Shown piece after piece: positions 8,072 through 15,978 of a DNA stretch of 64,000 nucleotides. The stretch covers positions 62,001-126,000 of the forward strand of contig CAVWBP010000009.1 of the NCBI GenBank assembly GCA_963753165.1. Reading direction: 5' to 3'. Made by a program: the position numbers and the translations under genes. The notes below the pieces were generated by a model. That model did not search any database and was not told the origin of the DNA. It was given only the letters and a program-made list of their open reading frames with translations. The DNA comes from JAKLQR01 sp963753165 (GTDB lineage: Bacteria; Nitrospirota; Thermodesulfovibrionia; Thermodesulfovibrionales; SM23-35). Within the stretch, counting starts at the first letter, position 1, and each line of letters opens with the position of its first letter.

Positions 8072-10861
8072 CTACCCATGTGAATTATACTCCCTGAGGT
8101 ACTTTCCGGTATACGACTCTTTCGATTTTACTATGTCTTCGGGTGCGCCTGCAAAGATTATCCTGCCGCCCCTCTCTCCTCCTTCGGGTCCCAGGTCAAT
8201 AATCCAGTCCGACGCCCTTATTACATCGAGATTATGTTCTATCACGAGCACAGTATTCCCAGAGGCAACGAGCCGCTGAAGAACACCCATGAGGGCCTCG
8301 ACGTCCGTGAAATGGAGTCCGATCGTCGGCTCATCAAGGATATACAAGAATCCCTTAGCAAGCGCTCCTTTTCCCTTCATTGCAGGTGAGGGAAGGTTGA
8401 TCATTTCAGCGCAGATCTTGAGCCTCTGCGCCTCCCCTCCGGAAAGCGTAGTGGCCGGCTGACCCAGCCTGAGATAACCCAGTCCGATCTCCTGCATGAG
8501 CAATAATTTGTCCCTTATCTTGGACGAATCTTCAAACAGCCCGATGGCTTCGTCAACGGTCATGGCGAGGATGTCATGAATATTCCTGCCGCGGTAGGCA
8601 ACACGCAGGGCTTCCGGCTTATATCTCTTGCCGTTGCATTCCTCGCAGGTTATGTAGAGGTCCTCGAAAAAGTACATCTCCATCTTCTGGTATCCCGCGC
8701 CCTTGCACGCTTCGCATCGGCCTCCTGAAACATTAAACGAAAAGAACCCCGGTCCATATCCATATGTCCGCGCTTCCCTCTCTTCTGCGAAAAGTTTTCT
8801 GATCACGTCGAAAATCTTGAGATAGGTTACAGGGTTCGAGCGCGGACTTCGGCCTATCGGCGTTTGTGCAATAAGCTTGACGCCTTTTATATGCTCCTTC
8901 CCCTCGATCCTCTTATAGGGAAGCGGAAAACTCTGTTCTGTCCTGAATTCTTTCGCAAGCGCCCCGTACAGGGTCTCTACTACGAGACTACTCTTTCCGG
9001 AACCTGAAACACCGGTTACGGCAGTCAGGGTTACCAATGGTATAGAGAGATCGACTAACTGCAGATTGTTGCCTGAAGCGCCACGGAGTATGAGTCTCTT
9101 CGCTTCCTGCAACCTGTTGCTATAGCCTTGGGGTCTCACCGGCGGGCTGATCTTTTCGATTCCCTTCAAATAACGGGCGGTAAGCGTATTTGATTTCAGA
9201 AACTCGTCTTTCGATCCTGCGAATACGGTTTCTCCACCCATCTGGCCTCCGCCAGGGCCAAGCTCTACAATCCAGTCTGCAGAAGCGATAATCTTTTTGT
9301 CGTGCTCTACGACAAGGACAGTGTTGCCGAGTCCTGCGAGGTCAGACATGATGCCGGCTATAATATCGGTGTCTCTTGGATGGAGTCCTATTGTAGGTTC
9401 GTCGAGAACATAGAGGATGCCTGTCAAAAATGAACCTATCTGATTCGCCAGATTGACCCTCTGATATTCTCCCCCGGAAAGCGTTCTCCCATCACGGCTG
9501 AGGCTCAGATACTCGACTCCGACCTTCCTGAGGAAACCGAGTTTCGTGGTTACCTGCCGAAGGATCTCTTTTGCCATATGCCTCTGGAACGGTGAGATAT
9601 CGAGGTTATCGAAATATTTGAGTATTTCAGATACCGGCATCATACAGATCTCCGCAATATCAAGCCCTGAAAGCTTGTACGCGAGCGCCTCCTTGCTCAG
9701 TCTTTTGCCGTTGCAGAGGGGGCATCCAAGCGGGTTTCTGTAGCGGCTGAGAAAAACCCTTACATGGAGCTTGTATCTCCTGCTTTCCAGGTCTTCAAAA
9801 AAATCATTGATTCCATAAAAGCCGTCCCCGCCCTTATATAACAACGTTTTCTCCTTGTCAGAGAAATCAGCATACCGTTTGTTGATGTCGAGTCCGCCGG
9901 ACGGGGCATTTTTTATCATCTGCTGCTTCCACCACCGATATGCCGGCTTGTTCCATGGGTCTACTGCTCCCTTTGCCGGCGAAAGACTCTTGTCGGGAAT
10001 CACAAGAGATTCATCATATCTCAGGATGTTGCCGAAGCCTTTGCATTCGGGACATGCCCCGACAGGATGATTAAACGAAAAAAGAATTGGAAACGCGGCA
10101 GGTATTGTAATCTTGCATGCTTCACAGGCATTCTCAGCCGAAAAGCTCAGGGCGTTGCTCCCCTGGTCCTCCCCGATCAGGATTACCCTGACGTTGCCTT
10201 TCCCTTCCTTCCACGCCATTTCAAGAGAATCGGAAAGCCTCGGATCATCCCTGAGAACGAGCCTGTCGAGAACAACGGTGATATGGCCTTCCTGACTTCC
10301 GGATTCCTGTTGGTTTGATTCGAGGTCAACGACTTCGTTATTCAACCAGATTCTCTGATAGCCCCTGTTTTTCAGGTCAACTATAGTTTCATCTGTTTCG
10401 AAAAGGATGATCGCTTTTTCTCCCGAATGATTTTCAATAAGTTCGGCGGCTACGAGAGACGGTTCCCACATTCTGACCTCTTTTCCGCAATTCGGACAGA
10501 AAGGAGTGGCTATTTTGGCATACAGGAGCCTGAACAGGTCATAAATCTCTGTGAGCGTACCGACAGTAGAACGTGACCCCCGAACCGGGTTTTTCTGTTC
10601 AAGCGCTATCGCAGGCCGGATATTATAGATTGCATCAACATCAGGCCTATCGAGTTTTTCGAGAAAGAGCCGCGCATAGGTTGAAAGAGACTCTATGAAC
10701 CTCCATTGGCCCTCGGCAAATACCGTATCAAAGGCTAACGAAGATTTCCCGGAACCCGATAGTCCTGTTATGGCTATTACTTTATTATGGGGGAGGGCGA
10801 GGTTGATGTTTTTCAGGTTGTTCTGCCTGGCGCCTTCGATTATCAATCTCTTTTCGGACAT
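8072..10861 (-). CDS. uvrA: Excinuclease ABC subunit A
   Basis: A 929-residue DNA-damage recognition ATPase of nucleotide excision repair; UvrA dimers load UvrB at lesions. Both ABC modules are intact: Walker A GLSGSGKSSLAFDT near residue 33 and VSGSGKSSL near 622, signatures LSGGEYQR and LSGGEAQR, and DEPTIGLH twice. Zinc-finger cysteines are present (CEAC...CPEC and CEACKGAG...CEECNGKR). The length is close to the E. coli protein. It stands alone with no uvrB or uvrC nearby. Its start lies 47 bases from the first parS-like site. Confidence 0.96.
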   Translation of the reverse strand: MSEKRLIIEGARQNNLKNINLALPHNKVIAITGLSGSGKSSLAFDTVFAEGQWRFIESLSTYARLFLEKLDRPDVDAIYNIRPAIALEQKNPVRGSRSTVGTLTEIYDLFRLLYAKIATPFCPNCGKEVRMWEPSLVAAELIENHSGEKAIILFETDETIVDLKNRGYQRIWLNNEVVDLESNQQESGSQEGHITVVLDRLVLRDDPRLSDSLEMAWKEGKGNVRVILIGEDQGSNALSFSAENACEACKITIPAAFPILFSFNHPVGACPECKGFGNILRYDESLVIPDKSLSPAKGAVDPWNKPAYRWWKQQMIKNAPSGGLDINKRYADFSDKEKTLLYKGGDGFYGINDFFEDLESRRYKLHVRVFLSRYRNPLGCPLCNGKRLSKEALAYKLSGLDIAEICMMPVSEILKYFDNLDISPFQRHMAKEILRQVTTKLGFLRKVGVEYLSLSRDGRTLSGGEYQRVNLANQIGSFLTGILYVLDEPTIGLHPRDTDIIAGIMSDLAGLGNTVLVVEHDKKIIASADWIVELGPGGGQMGGETVFAGSKDEFLKSNTLTARYLKGIEKISPPVRPQGYSNRLQEAKRLILRGASGNNLQLVDLSIPLVTLTAVTGVSGSGKSSLVVETLYGALAKEFRTEQSFPLPYKRIEGKEHIKGVKLIAQTPIGRSPRSNPVTYLKIFDVIRKLFAEEREARTYGYGPGFFSFNVSGGRCEACKGAGYQKMEMYFFEDLYITCEECNGKRYKPEALRVAYRGRNIHDILAMTVDEAIGLFEDSSKIRDKLLLMQEIGLGYLRLGQPATTLSGGEAQRLKICAEMINLPSPAMKGKGALAKGFLYILDEPTIGLHFTDVEALMGVLQRLVASGNTVLVIEHNLDVIRASDWIIDLGPEGGERGGRIIFAGAPEDIVKSKESYTGKYLREYNSHG

Positions 10862-10907
10862 CCTGATATTTTAACACGGTTCATGTGTTGTAAACGAAGG
10901 TGACGGT

Positions 10908-10923
10908 TGTTCCACGTGGAACA
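10908..10923. promoter_or_regulatory. parS-like ParB-binding site, copy 1
   Basis: TGTTCCACGTGGAACA is a perfect 16-base palindrome. It matches the conserved bacterial centromere site parS (core GTTNCACGTGNAAC), to which ParB-CTP clamps load. It lies upstream of uvrA. A second identical copy is at 11412-11427. parA and parB are not in the window. Confidence 0.85.
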
Positions 10924-11033
10924 TTTCTCTGAAGGCTTGCCACCAGGAATACAATTGAAACCAGACCTGTCCAAAATGAATTTTTGCCCTGCAATACCCA
11001 TATTAAGGATATGAGTCTATCTATAAGGTCGTA

Positions 11034-11116
11034 GTTTGTCATTCTCCGGCTTGACCGGGGGATACATACCTCATTGAAAAGGCTGGTTTCCCCGATCGAG
11101 TCGGGGAATGACAAAC
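11034..11116. repeat. REP-like palindromic element, copy 2
   Basis: Arms beginning GTTTGTCATTCTCCGGCTTG and ending GAGTCGGGGAATGACAAAC are imperfect inverted complements. The core matches the element at 7942-8028. It lies between the two parS-like sites, 38 bases before the larger inverted-repeat element. Confidence 0.7.
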
Positions 11117-11154
11117 TTTGGAATAGAGTTATCAATAACGTAAATTATGGATAA

Positions 11155-11332
11155 GGGATGCAGCTCAATTTCTGAACCGAAATCACGGGTAATCCCGAAT
11201 AGGCTTTGCCTTTCGGGACCGAAGACGGAGCGGAGGCCTCAGCTTTCAATACTTCTCTCACATTGAAGTCAGGGAAAGGTTCGCATAGAAACATAGGGAG
11301 TTTAGTTCGGTTCAGAAATTGGGCTGCATCCC
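11155..11332. repeat. MITE-like inverted-repeat element, copy 1 (178 bp)
   Basis: The ends are near-perfect inverted repeats of 27 bases (GGGATGCAGCTCAATTTCTG... facing ...CAGAAATTGGGCTGCATCCC). The interior holds a smaller hairpin (TCCCGAATAGGCTTTGCC... TTCGGGA). A second copy is at 12184-12365 in the same orientation. No transposase is encoded, and I see no clear target-site duplication. It could be a non-autonomous mobile element or a structured RNA gene. Confidence 0.75.
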
Positions 11333-11411
11333 TATCCTTTATTTTTTGAACCGACAACAACGGGGCAATTGTTTTTCGAACAGCGTTGGCACTTTTCGGG
11401 TCAAAGAGTAA

Positions 11412-11427
11412 TGTTCCACGTGGAACA
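11412..11427. promoter_or_regulatory. parS-like ParB-binding site, copy 2
   Basis: This is the same perfect 16-base palindrome as at 10908-10923 (TGTTCCACGTGGAACA), about 500 bases away. Here the symmetry extends two bases further on each side (AA...TT). It lies in the leader of the HsdR-N-like gene. Confidence 0.85.
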
Positions 11428-11501
11428 TTGCACTATTCAATTGCAGACATTGTAACGATTCATTTAAACTATTGAGAAAACAGATACGGGAGCAATCATT
11501 G

Positions 11502-12029
11502 ATGGAAGAGAGAGAACAGCAGGTAAAAAAGAAAATCATGGAAGAAGTCCAGATTGAGTCCATGCAGCTTATAGGGGTAAAACAGTTGGTCTGGACAGTG
11601 CTTCTTGAGGATAAAAAGTATGAGCCCGGGGACATTGCCATTGATCCCGAGTACACACTGCAGCTGAGTTCTGGTCAGGCACCAGTCAGCATGGACATGG
11701 TTGTCAGGCTTGCGGGAGTGGACTTTCTTGCCATAAAATGTTCCTCATCGGATATTGAATCCTGGGTACGTTATGTTACGGCATTTGCGCGTGCAGTGAA
11801 CGATTACCAGATGCCCTACACCATGGTAACGGATGGAGAGAATGCGAAGATTATCGACGTCCTGAAAGGAACTCTTATCGGCGAATCAATCTATGATCTT
11901 TTTACCCGCGGACAGGCCATGGAAAAGATGAAGGACTTTCAGAAAATACCCTGTCCTGAAAAAAGGCTTGAAAGGGAAAAGAGTATAGTGCACGCATTTG
12001 AAGGGATCAAATGCCCTCTGACTAAATAA
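11502..12029 (+). CDS. Small protein resembling the HsdR N-terminal domain
   Basis: About 175 residues. The pattern of a strand with PGDIAIDPEYTLQL, then MDMVVRLAGVDFLAIKCSSS, then helix and TDGENAKIIDVLKGTLIG resembles the N-terminal nuclease-like domain of type I restriction R subunits (HSDR_N_2). The usual catalytic E-x-K appears as A-I-K, so nuclease activity is doubtful. No helicase, HsdM or HsdS lies nearby. I chose ATG 11502 (GGGAG nine bases upstream) over the TTG at 11472. The N-terminus is charged and helical. It is bracketed by the two MITE-like copies, and a parS-like site lies just upstream. Its role is unknown. Confidence 0.65.
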   Translation: MEEREQQVKKKIMEEVQIESMQLIGVKQLVWTVLLEDKKYEPGDIAIDPEYTLQLSSGQAPVSMDMVVRLAGVDFLAIKCSSSDIESWVRYVTAFARAVNDYQMPYTMVTDGENAKIIDVLKGTLIGESIYDLFTRGQAMEKMKDFQKIPCPEKRLEREKSIVHAFEGIKCPLTK

Positions 12030-12183
12030 TACGTATATGACCGTGTTAGTTTTTCAGAATCATTCTGTACTTTTCAGGGACTTAAAACCTGAACCGACAT
12101 GAAACTCTAACCCGGCCCATCTGATTCATGAGTTTCTTTCATCTATCTCAGAATCAAACCTATTCAATTAATGCAGAACCTCA
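12030..12183. other. Intergenic gap after the HsdR-N-like gene
   Basis: I see no gene, strong terminator or repeat in this AT-rich spacer between the HsdR-N-like gene and the second MITE-like copy. Confidence 0.4.
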
Positions 12184-12365
12184 GGGATATGGTTCAATTT
12201 CCGAATCGAAATCACGGGTAATCCCGAATAGGCTTTGCCTTTCGGGAACCGAAGACGAAGCGGAGGTCTCAGCCATCAAAAGCTTCAATTCACATTCACA
12301 GTCAGAGAAAGGTTTGCACAGAAACAGAGGGAGTTTAGTTCGATTTGGAAATTAAGCCATATCCC
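12184..12365. repeat. MITE-like inverted-repeat element, copy 2 (182 bp)
   Basis: The same architecture and orientation as 11155-11332. The internal block around CACGGGTAATCCCGAATAGG and the block GGGAGTTTAGTTCG are almost unchanged. The terminal arms differ from copy 1, but mostly in pairs that keep the stem (ATGG/CCAT here against GCAGC/GCTGC there). That pattern suggests selection on the folded form. Confidence 0.75.
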
Positions 12366-12485
12366 GATGCCATTCCGAGCAGCATGAGCAAAATTATTCA
12401 TGGATTCCCGGACATATAGTATTGGTTCAATAGATTTACTTGAAAAATTTCTTTTGCAGATTACTAGGTCATGGGGTTTTGTGAA

Positions 12486-12521
12486 GGGAGGCAGTCCGAT
12501 GCTTCCTGGCCCCTGCCTCCC
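12486..12521. terminator. Hairpin downstream of the small zinc-ribbon gene
   Basis: Perfect 9-base arms GGGAGGCAG/CTGCCTCCC enclose an 18-base loop just beyond the stop of the minus-strand gene. No long T-run follows, so it may act as an mRNA-end stabiliser and not as a true terminator. Confidence 0.35.
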
Positions 12522-12531
12522 GGAGATAGCC

Positions 12532-12723
12532 TTAATTACAGCGTGGTTCCCATTCGATAATGGTTTTACAGACCGGACACCGCACCATTACCGCCGGCAT
12601 GCCATAAGGGTCTTTGCCCTGATCAGTTACATTGCGGACCAGATCATGAATGCCCAGAGTGAAGCTGCAATTCTTGCATACCTGTGTATTTGGAACCGGA
12701 ATCGTAACAAACGGTCTGCTCAT
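12532..12723 (-). CDS. Small zinc-ribbon protein, function unknown
   Basis: A 63-residue protein with two cysteine pairs, CKNCSF near residue 17 and CPVC near residue 50, the layout of a small zinc ribbon. The start has a strong AGAAGGAGAA ribosome-binding site, which supports a real gene despite its size. The opposite-strand reading frame here has no such support. The partner and role are not known. It lies between the second MITE-like element and the tRNA cluster. Confidence 0.65.
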   Translation of the reverse strand: MSRPFVTIPVPNTQVCKNCSFTLGIHDLVRNVTDQGKDPYGMPAVMVRCPVCKTIIEWEPRCN

Positions 12724-12910
12724 GGGCTGGTTCTCCTTCTTGCGCTTTATTTATTATATTTATTATTTATATAATATTTTTAAGCTTTTGTCAAACATAA
12801 ACGCCCTGCTTAAATAAAATGCTGTTATATCAAATAGTTAGCATGATGGGCAGAACAATGAGAAAAAACAAGGCTGTGCATTGATGAAAAAATCACATAA
12901 TTGAAAAATA

Positions 12911-12986
<76 letters not shown>

Positions 12987-13117
12987 ACTTCTGAAACAGT
13001 GAACAGTGCGAAGTGAATAGTTTAAAAACTGAAAACAGTAAAACCCTTCTTCACTTTTTACTGATCACGATCCACTCATTACTGTTCACGGTGAATTTTG
13101 CATTGCAAAATTCAAAA

Positions 13118-13194
13118 TGGCGCGCCTGAGAGGATTCGAACCTCCGACCCTCGGCTCCGGAGGCCGATGCTCTGATCCGCTGAGCTACAGGCGC
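13118..13194 (-). tRNA. tRNA-Arg (anticodon CCG)
   Basis: On the minus strand it begins GCGCCTGTAGCTCAGC. The anticodon loop is CTCCGGA (anticodon CCG), and CCA is encoded. A small hairpin (GAATTTTGCAATGCAAAATTC region) follows its 3' end. Confidence 0.95.
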
Positions 13195-13295
13195 ACTCAA
13201 TAATAATTATAAGTGATAAGTCAGCATCCGGAAACAATTAAATATCTGTAATTTTCACTGCCCGCTCTTCGCGGCAAATTCTGCATAGCAAAATT

Positions 13296-13372
13296 TGGGG
13301 TGAGTGAGGGGACTCGAACCCCCAACCACTGGAGCCACAGTCCAGTGCTCTGACCATTGAGCTACACTCACC
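13296..13372 (-). tRNA. tRNA-His (anticodon GTG)
   Basis: On the minus strand the extra 5' G (position -1) typical of tRNA-His precedes the GTGAGTG acceptor arm. The anticodon loop is CTGTGGC (anticodon GTG), and CCA is encoded. Confidence 0.95.
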
Positions 13373-13502
13373 ATCGAACAACAGTTATCGGTGAATAGTA
13401 ATTAGTATTCAGTAAAAACTTAAGAATGTAATTCCTTATTCTTTAAATATATACTAATTCCTGTCGACTATTCACTGTAAATTTATTTTTACGAAATTTA
13501 CA

Positions 13503-13579
<77 letters not shown>

Positions 13580-13631
13580 ACGGTAAACAGAAAAATCCTT
13601 ACAAAGCCTGCAAATTGGGTTTAAGTTAGAA

Positions 13632-14303
13632 TTATATGAGTTTCGAGGAATTCATGTCAAGGATGCGGGGCAGCGCATCGAAACTGTCTATGGCGTAATC
13701 TGCTTCGAGAAGATGCTGTTTCTCGCCATATCCGTAGAGGACCGCAAGAGTTTTTACCCCGGCCCTTTTCCCTGCATCGATATCAAATTTACTGTCTCCT
13801 ACCATAAGCGCTTCTTCAGGGAGGGCGTGAAACTTTTCAAGGACATGGAGAAGAGGCACTGCGGACGGTTTCTTTTCAGCGGTTGTATCGCTCCCTACGA
13901 CGAGGTCGAAATATTTCAGAAGGTCCAGCGTATCCAGAAGCTGTACAGACAGGTTTTCTCTTTTGTTCGAAACCACTACTTTCCTGTGCGCATAAAGTTT
14001 TTCCAGGGTTTCCGCGACGTTCGGATATACCACAGAGTGATCGGTCAGGTGCGCGGAGTAATAATCGAGGAACCTCTCGATTACCGTTTCCCTCAGGTCC
14101 GGCTTATCCTCTCCGCATGCCTTTTCGATAAGCCTTGTCACTCCTTCGCCAATCATCGCGATGGTTTCCTTTATGGTGAGTTTCTTCAGTGCAAAGGGTT
14201 CTCCCGCATAGTTCAGGGCATTGGCAATATCCTGGCTTGTGTCGACGAGGGTGCCGTCGAGATCCAGCATGATGAGCTTCATTGGCATAAAAAAGTATAG
14301 CAC
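13632..14303 (-). CDS. gph: HAD-family phosphatase, phosphoglycolate phosphatase-like
   Basis: About 220 residues of the HAD-IA family. Motif I MLDLDGTLVDTSQDI holds the nucleophilic Asp, motif II is VVVSNK, and motif III/IV is MVGDSKFDIDAGKRAG. It most resembles Gph, which clears 2-phosphoglycolate formed in DNA repair, but substrate assignment within HAD-IA is weak. The true start may be one of two ATGs a few codons downstream (MPMKL or MKLIM), since no clear ribosome-binding site marks the first. It precedes the tRNA cluster on the same strand. Confidence 0.78.
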   Translation of the reverse strand: MLYFFMPMKLIMLDLDGTLVDTSQDIANALNYAGEPFALKKLTIKETIAMIGEGVTRLIEKACGEDKPDLRETVIERFLDYYSAHLTDHSVVYPNVAETLEKLYAHRKVVVSNKRENLSVQLLDTLDLLKYFDLVVGSDTTAEKKPSAVPLLHVLEKFHALPEEALMVGDSKFDIDAGKRAGVKTLAVLYGYGEKQHLLEADYAIDSFDALPRILDMNSSKLI

Positions 14304-14403
14304 AGCAAGAACGCCGGAAGATTTACAAAGAGAGAAAGGAGATGCTATGGTTAAAAGAGAGGCAGCTTGATATGACTCCAGTCCTCAAAGAAAGGAGTGC
14401 ATT

Positions 14404-14961
14404 TTGAATATTCTCAGGAAAGCTTCTTTGTTCAGGGTTATTCCTTGTGTCTTGTGCATTTGTGTCTTTCCTGTTCTGACCTCTTCAGCGTTCGCCCTTG
14501 ACAGCCCGCTCAGGACAGAGTCGGCAAGCCCGTCTGACCTCACGGGAACGTTCACCCTGCTGCTCTACGGCGGGAGATATGCAGACGACATTGAGACCGT
14601 TGCTATCTTTGCTCCTGAAGGAGGCAAATATACTTATGCCCTTTATGCGCCTGATTTTGATTACAAAACAGAAAAGGGCCTGCCGGCCCCGGAAGCTCTG
14701 GCGCGGGCAGGGAAGTTTGTCAGTTTTCACAATGCGTTCTGGCGTTCGCAGCTGAGCAGGATACTCGATCCCCACGGCAATACCATCGGCTATGAACTGA
14801 GACCTCTGTATCGGCCGTTCGTATATGGCAGCAGCGATGTGATGGATGTCTACTACTGGCCCAAAAAGGACAATACAATTAAAGTAACCATAAGGCTCAT
14901 ACCGTCTGTTGAGCGACAGCGCTTCCCCGGAGGCCACCATGACTCGCCGCACGGAGATTGA
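14404..14961 (+). CDS. Secreted protein of unknown function
   Basis: A 185-residue protein. The TTG start has AAGGAG six bases upstream. Residues 1-32 form a Sec signal peptide ending around SAFALD. The mature part contains LTGTFTLLLYGGRYADDIE and a Trp/Tyr-rich C-terminal region (VMDVYYWPKKDNTIKVTIR), which looks like a beta-rich domain. I do not recognise the family. The 3' end overlaps bioB by 23 bases, and the bioB ribosome-binding site lies inside it, so the two are probably coupled. That contact need not mean a shared function. Confidence 0.6.
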   Translation: MNILRKASLFRVIPCVLCICVFPVLTSSAFALDSPLRTESASPSDLTGTFTLLLYGGRYADDIETVAIFAPEGGKYTYALYAPDFDYKTEKGLPAPEALARAGKFVSFHNAFWRSQLSRILDPHGNTIGYELRPLYRPFVYGSSDVMDVYYWPKKDNTIKVTIRLIPSVERQRFPGGHHDSPHGD

Positions 14962-15913
14962 GTCCCTTGAAGAAAAGGTCTCACAGGGCCATGTCCTGTC
15001 ACGGGATGAGGCCTTGGCTCTCGCTCAAGCGACAGGCTCCGACATTTTCTCTCTTTTTGCCTCCGCAAACAGAATACGAGAACATTTCAGGGGCAACAGG
15101 GCAGATGTATGCTCAATTATCAATGCGAAATCCGGCGCCTGTTCAGAGGACTGTTCTTTTTGCGCCCAGTCTTCAAGAAGCATGGCTGAGATACCGGTAT
15201 ATCCTCTCCTCACCAAAGAAACCCTCATCCCAAAGGCTGTTGCAATAAAAAAGGCCGGGATAAAACGGTTTTCGCTCGTCACGAGCGGGAAAAAGGTTTC
15301 GAAAAGAGACCTTCGCAAAATTGCCGGGATGATCTCAGAGATCAGAAACCTCGGGCTTTCCCCCTGTGCAAGTCTCGGCCTTCTGAACAAGGATGAACTT
15401 GCACAACTCCGGGATGCCGGTCTCGACCGGTATCACCATAACCTCGAAACCTCGGCGCGGCTTTTTCCGGAAATTTGCAGCACTCATACCTATTCGGATA
15501 AAATCCAGACAATCGGGTCGGCAAAATCTGCCGGCCTTTCTCTCTGCTCAGGGGGGATATTCGGCATGGGAGAGACCTGGGAGGACAGGATTGATATGGC
15601 GTTTGCCCTGAAAAATCTTGAGGTGGATTCCGTGCCGATAAATTTTTTAATCCCCCTCAAAGGCACAGGATTCGCTGACAGGAACCTGCTCCATCCCTTC
15701 GAAGCACTGAAGATCATAAGTATTTACCGGTTTCTTCTTCCTGAAAAACAGATCCGCGTCTGCGGCGGGAGACTGCAGGTTCTCGCTGAATTCCATTCCA
15801 TGATATTTTTTGCGGGCGCAGACAGCATGATCACGGGAAATTATCTCACCACGCTGGGCCGCAGTCCCCGGGACGATTTCAGGCTTATAGAACAATCCGG
15901 ACTTTTTGTGTAA
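14939..15913 (+). CDS. bioB: Biotin synthase
   Basis: A radical-SAM enzyme of about 324 residues that inserts sulfur into dethiobiotin, the last step of biotin synthesis. The SAM [4Fe-4S] motif CSEDCSFC (C-x3-C-x2-C) follows NAKSGA, as in BioB. Further family blocks are VTSGKKV, CASLGLL, YHHNLETS and INFLIPLKGTGF. ATG 14939 is preferred because GGAGG lies directly upstream; the alternative ten codons earlier lacks this. Other bio genes are not in the window. Its 3' end abuts a truncated receiver gene on the other strand. Confidence 0.95.
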   Translation: MTRRTEIESLEEKVSQGHVLSRDEALALAQATGSDIFSLFASANRIREHFRGNRADVCSIINAKSGACSEDCSFCAQSSRSMAEIPVYPLLTKETLIPKAVAIKKAGIKRFSLVTSGKKVSKRDLRKIAGMISEIRNLGLSPCASLGLLNKDELAQLRDAGLDRYHHNLETSARLFPEICSTHTYSDKIQTIGSAKSAGLSLCSGGIFGMGETWEDRIDMAFALKNLEVDSVPINFLIPLKGTGFADRNLLHPFEALKIISIYRFLLPEKQIRVCGGRLQVLAEFHSMIFFAGADSMITGNYLTTLGRSPRDDFRLIEQSGLFV

Positions 15914-15919
15914 CCCTTA

Positions 15920-15975
15920 TTTATAGTAAGTTCTCTATCGTTCGGATCATCCTCGACCAGCAGTATATTTCGCAT
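15920..15975 (-). pseudogene. 5' remnant of a response-regulator gene
   Basis: Three bases past the stop of the PAS kinase, an ATG opens MRNILLVEDDPNDRELT, the first strand and acidic pocket of a CheY/Rcp1-type receiver. Similarity then ends abruptly and bioB sequence begins on the other strand. It matches the start of the intact receiver at 34756-35205 (ILLVEDNPDDVDLT). The rest of the gene was lost, probably when bioB came to lie here. Confidence 0.6.
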
Positions 15976-15978
15976 GCC

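Noticed and set aside
12400..12774. Plus-strand open frame opposite the small zinc-ribbon gene
   Set aside because: It has no ribosome-binding site or recognisable domain. The minus-strand frame has both cysteine pairs and a strong start.
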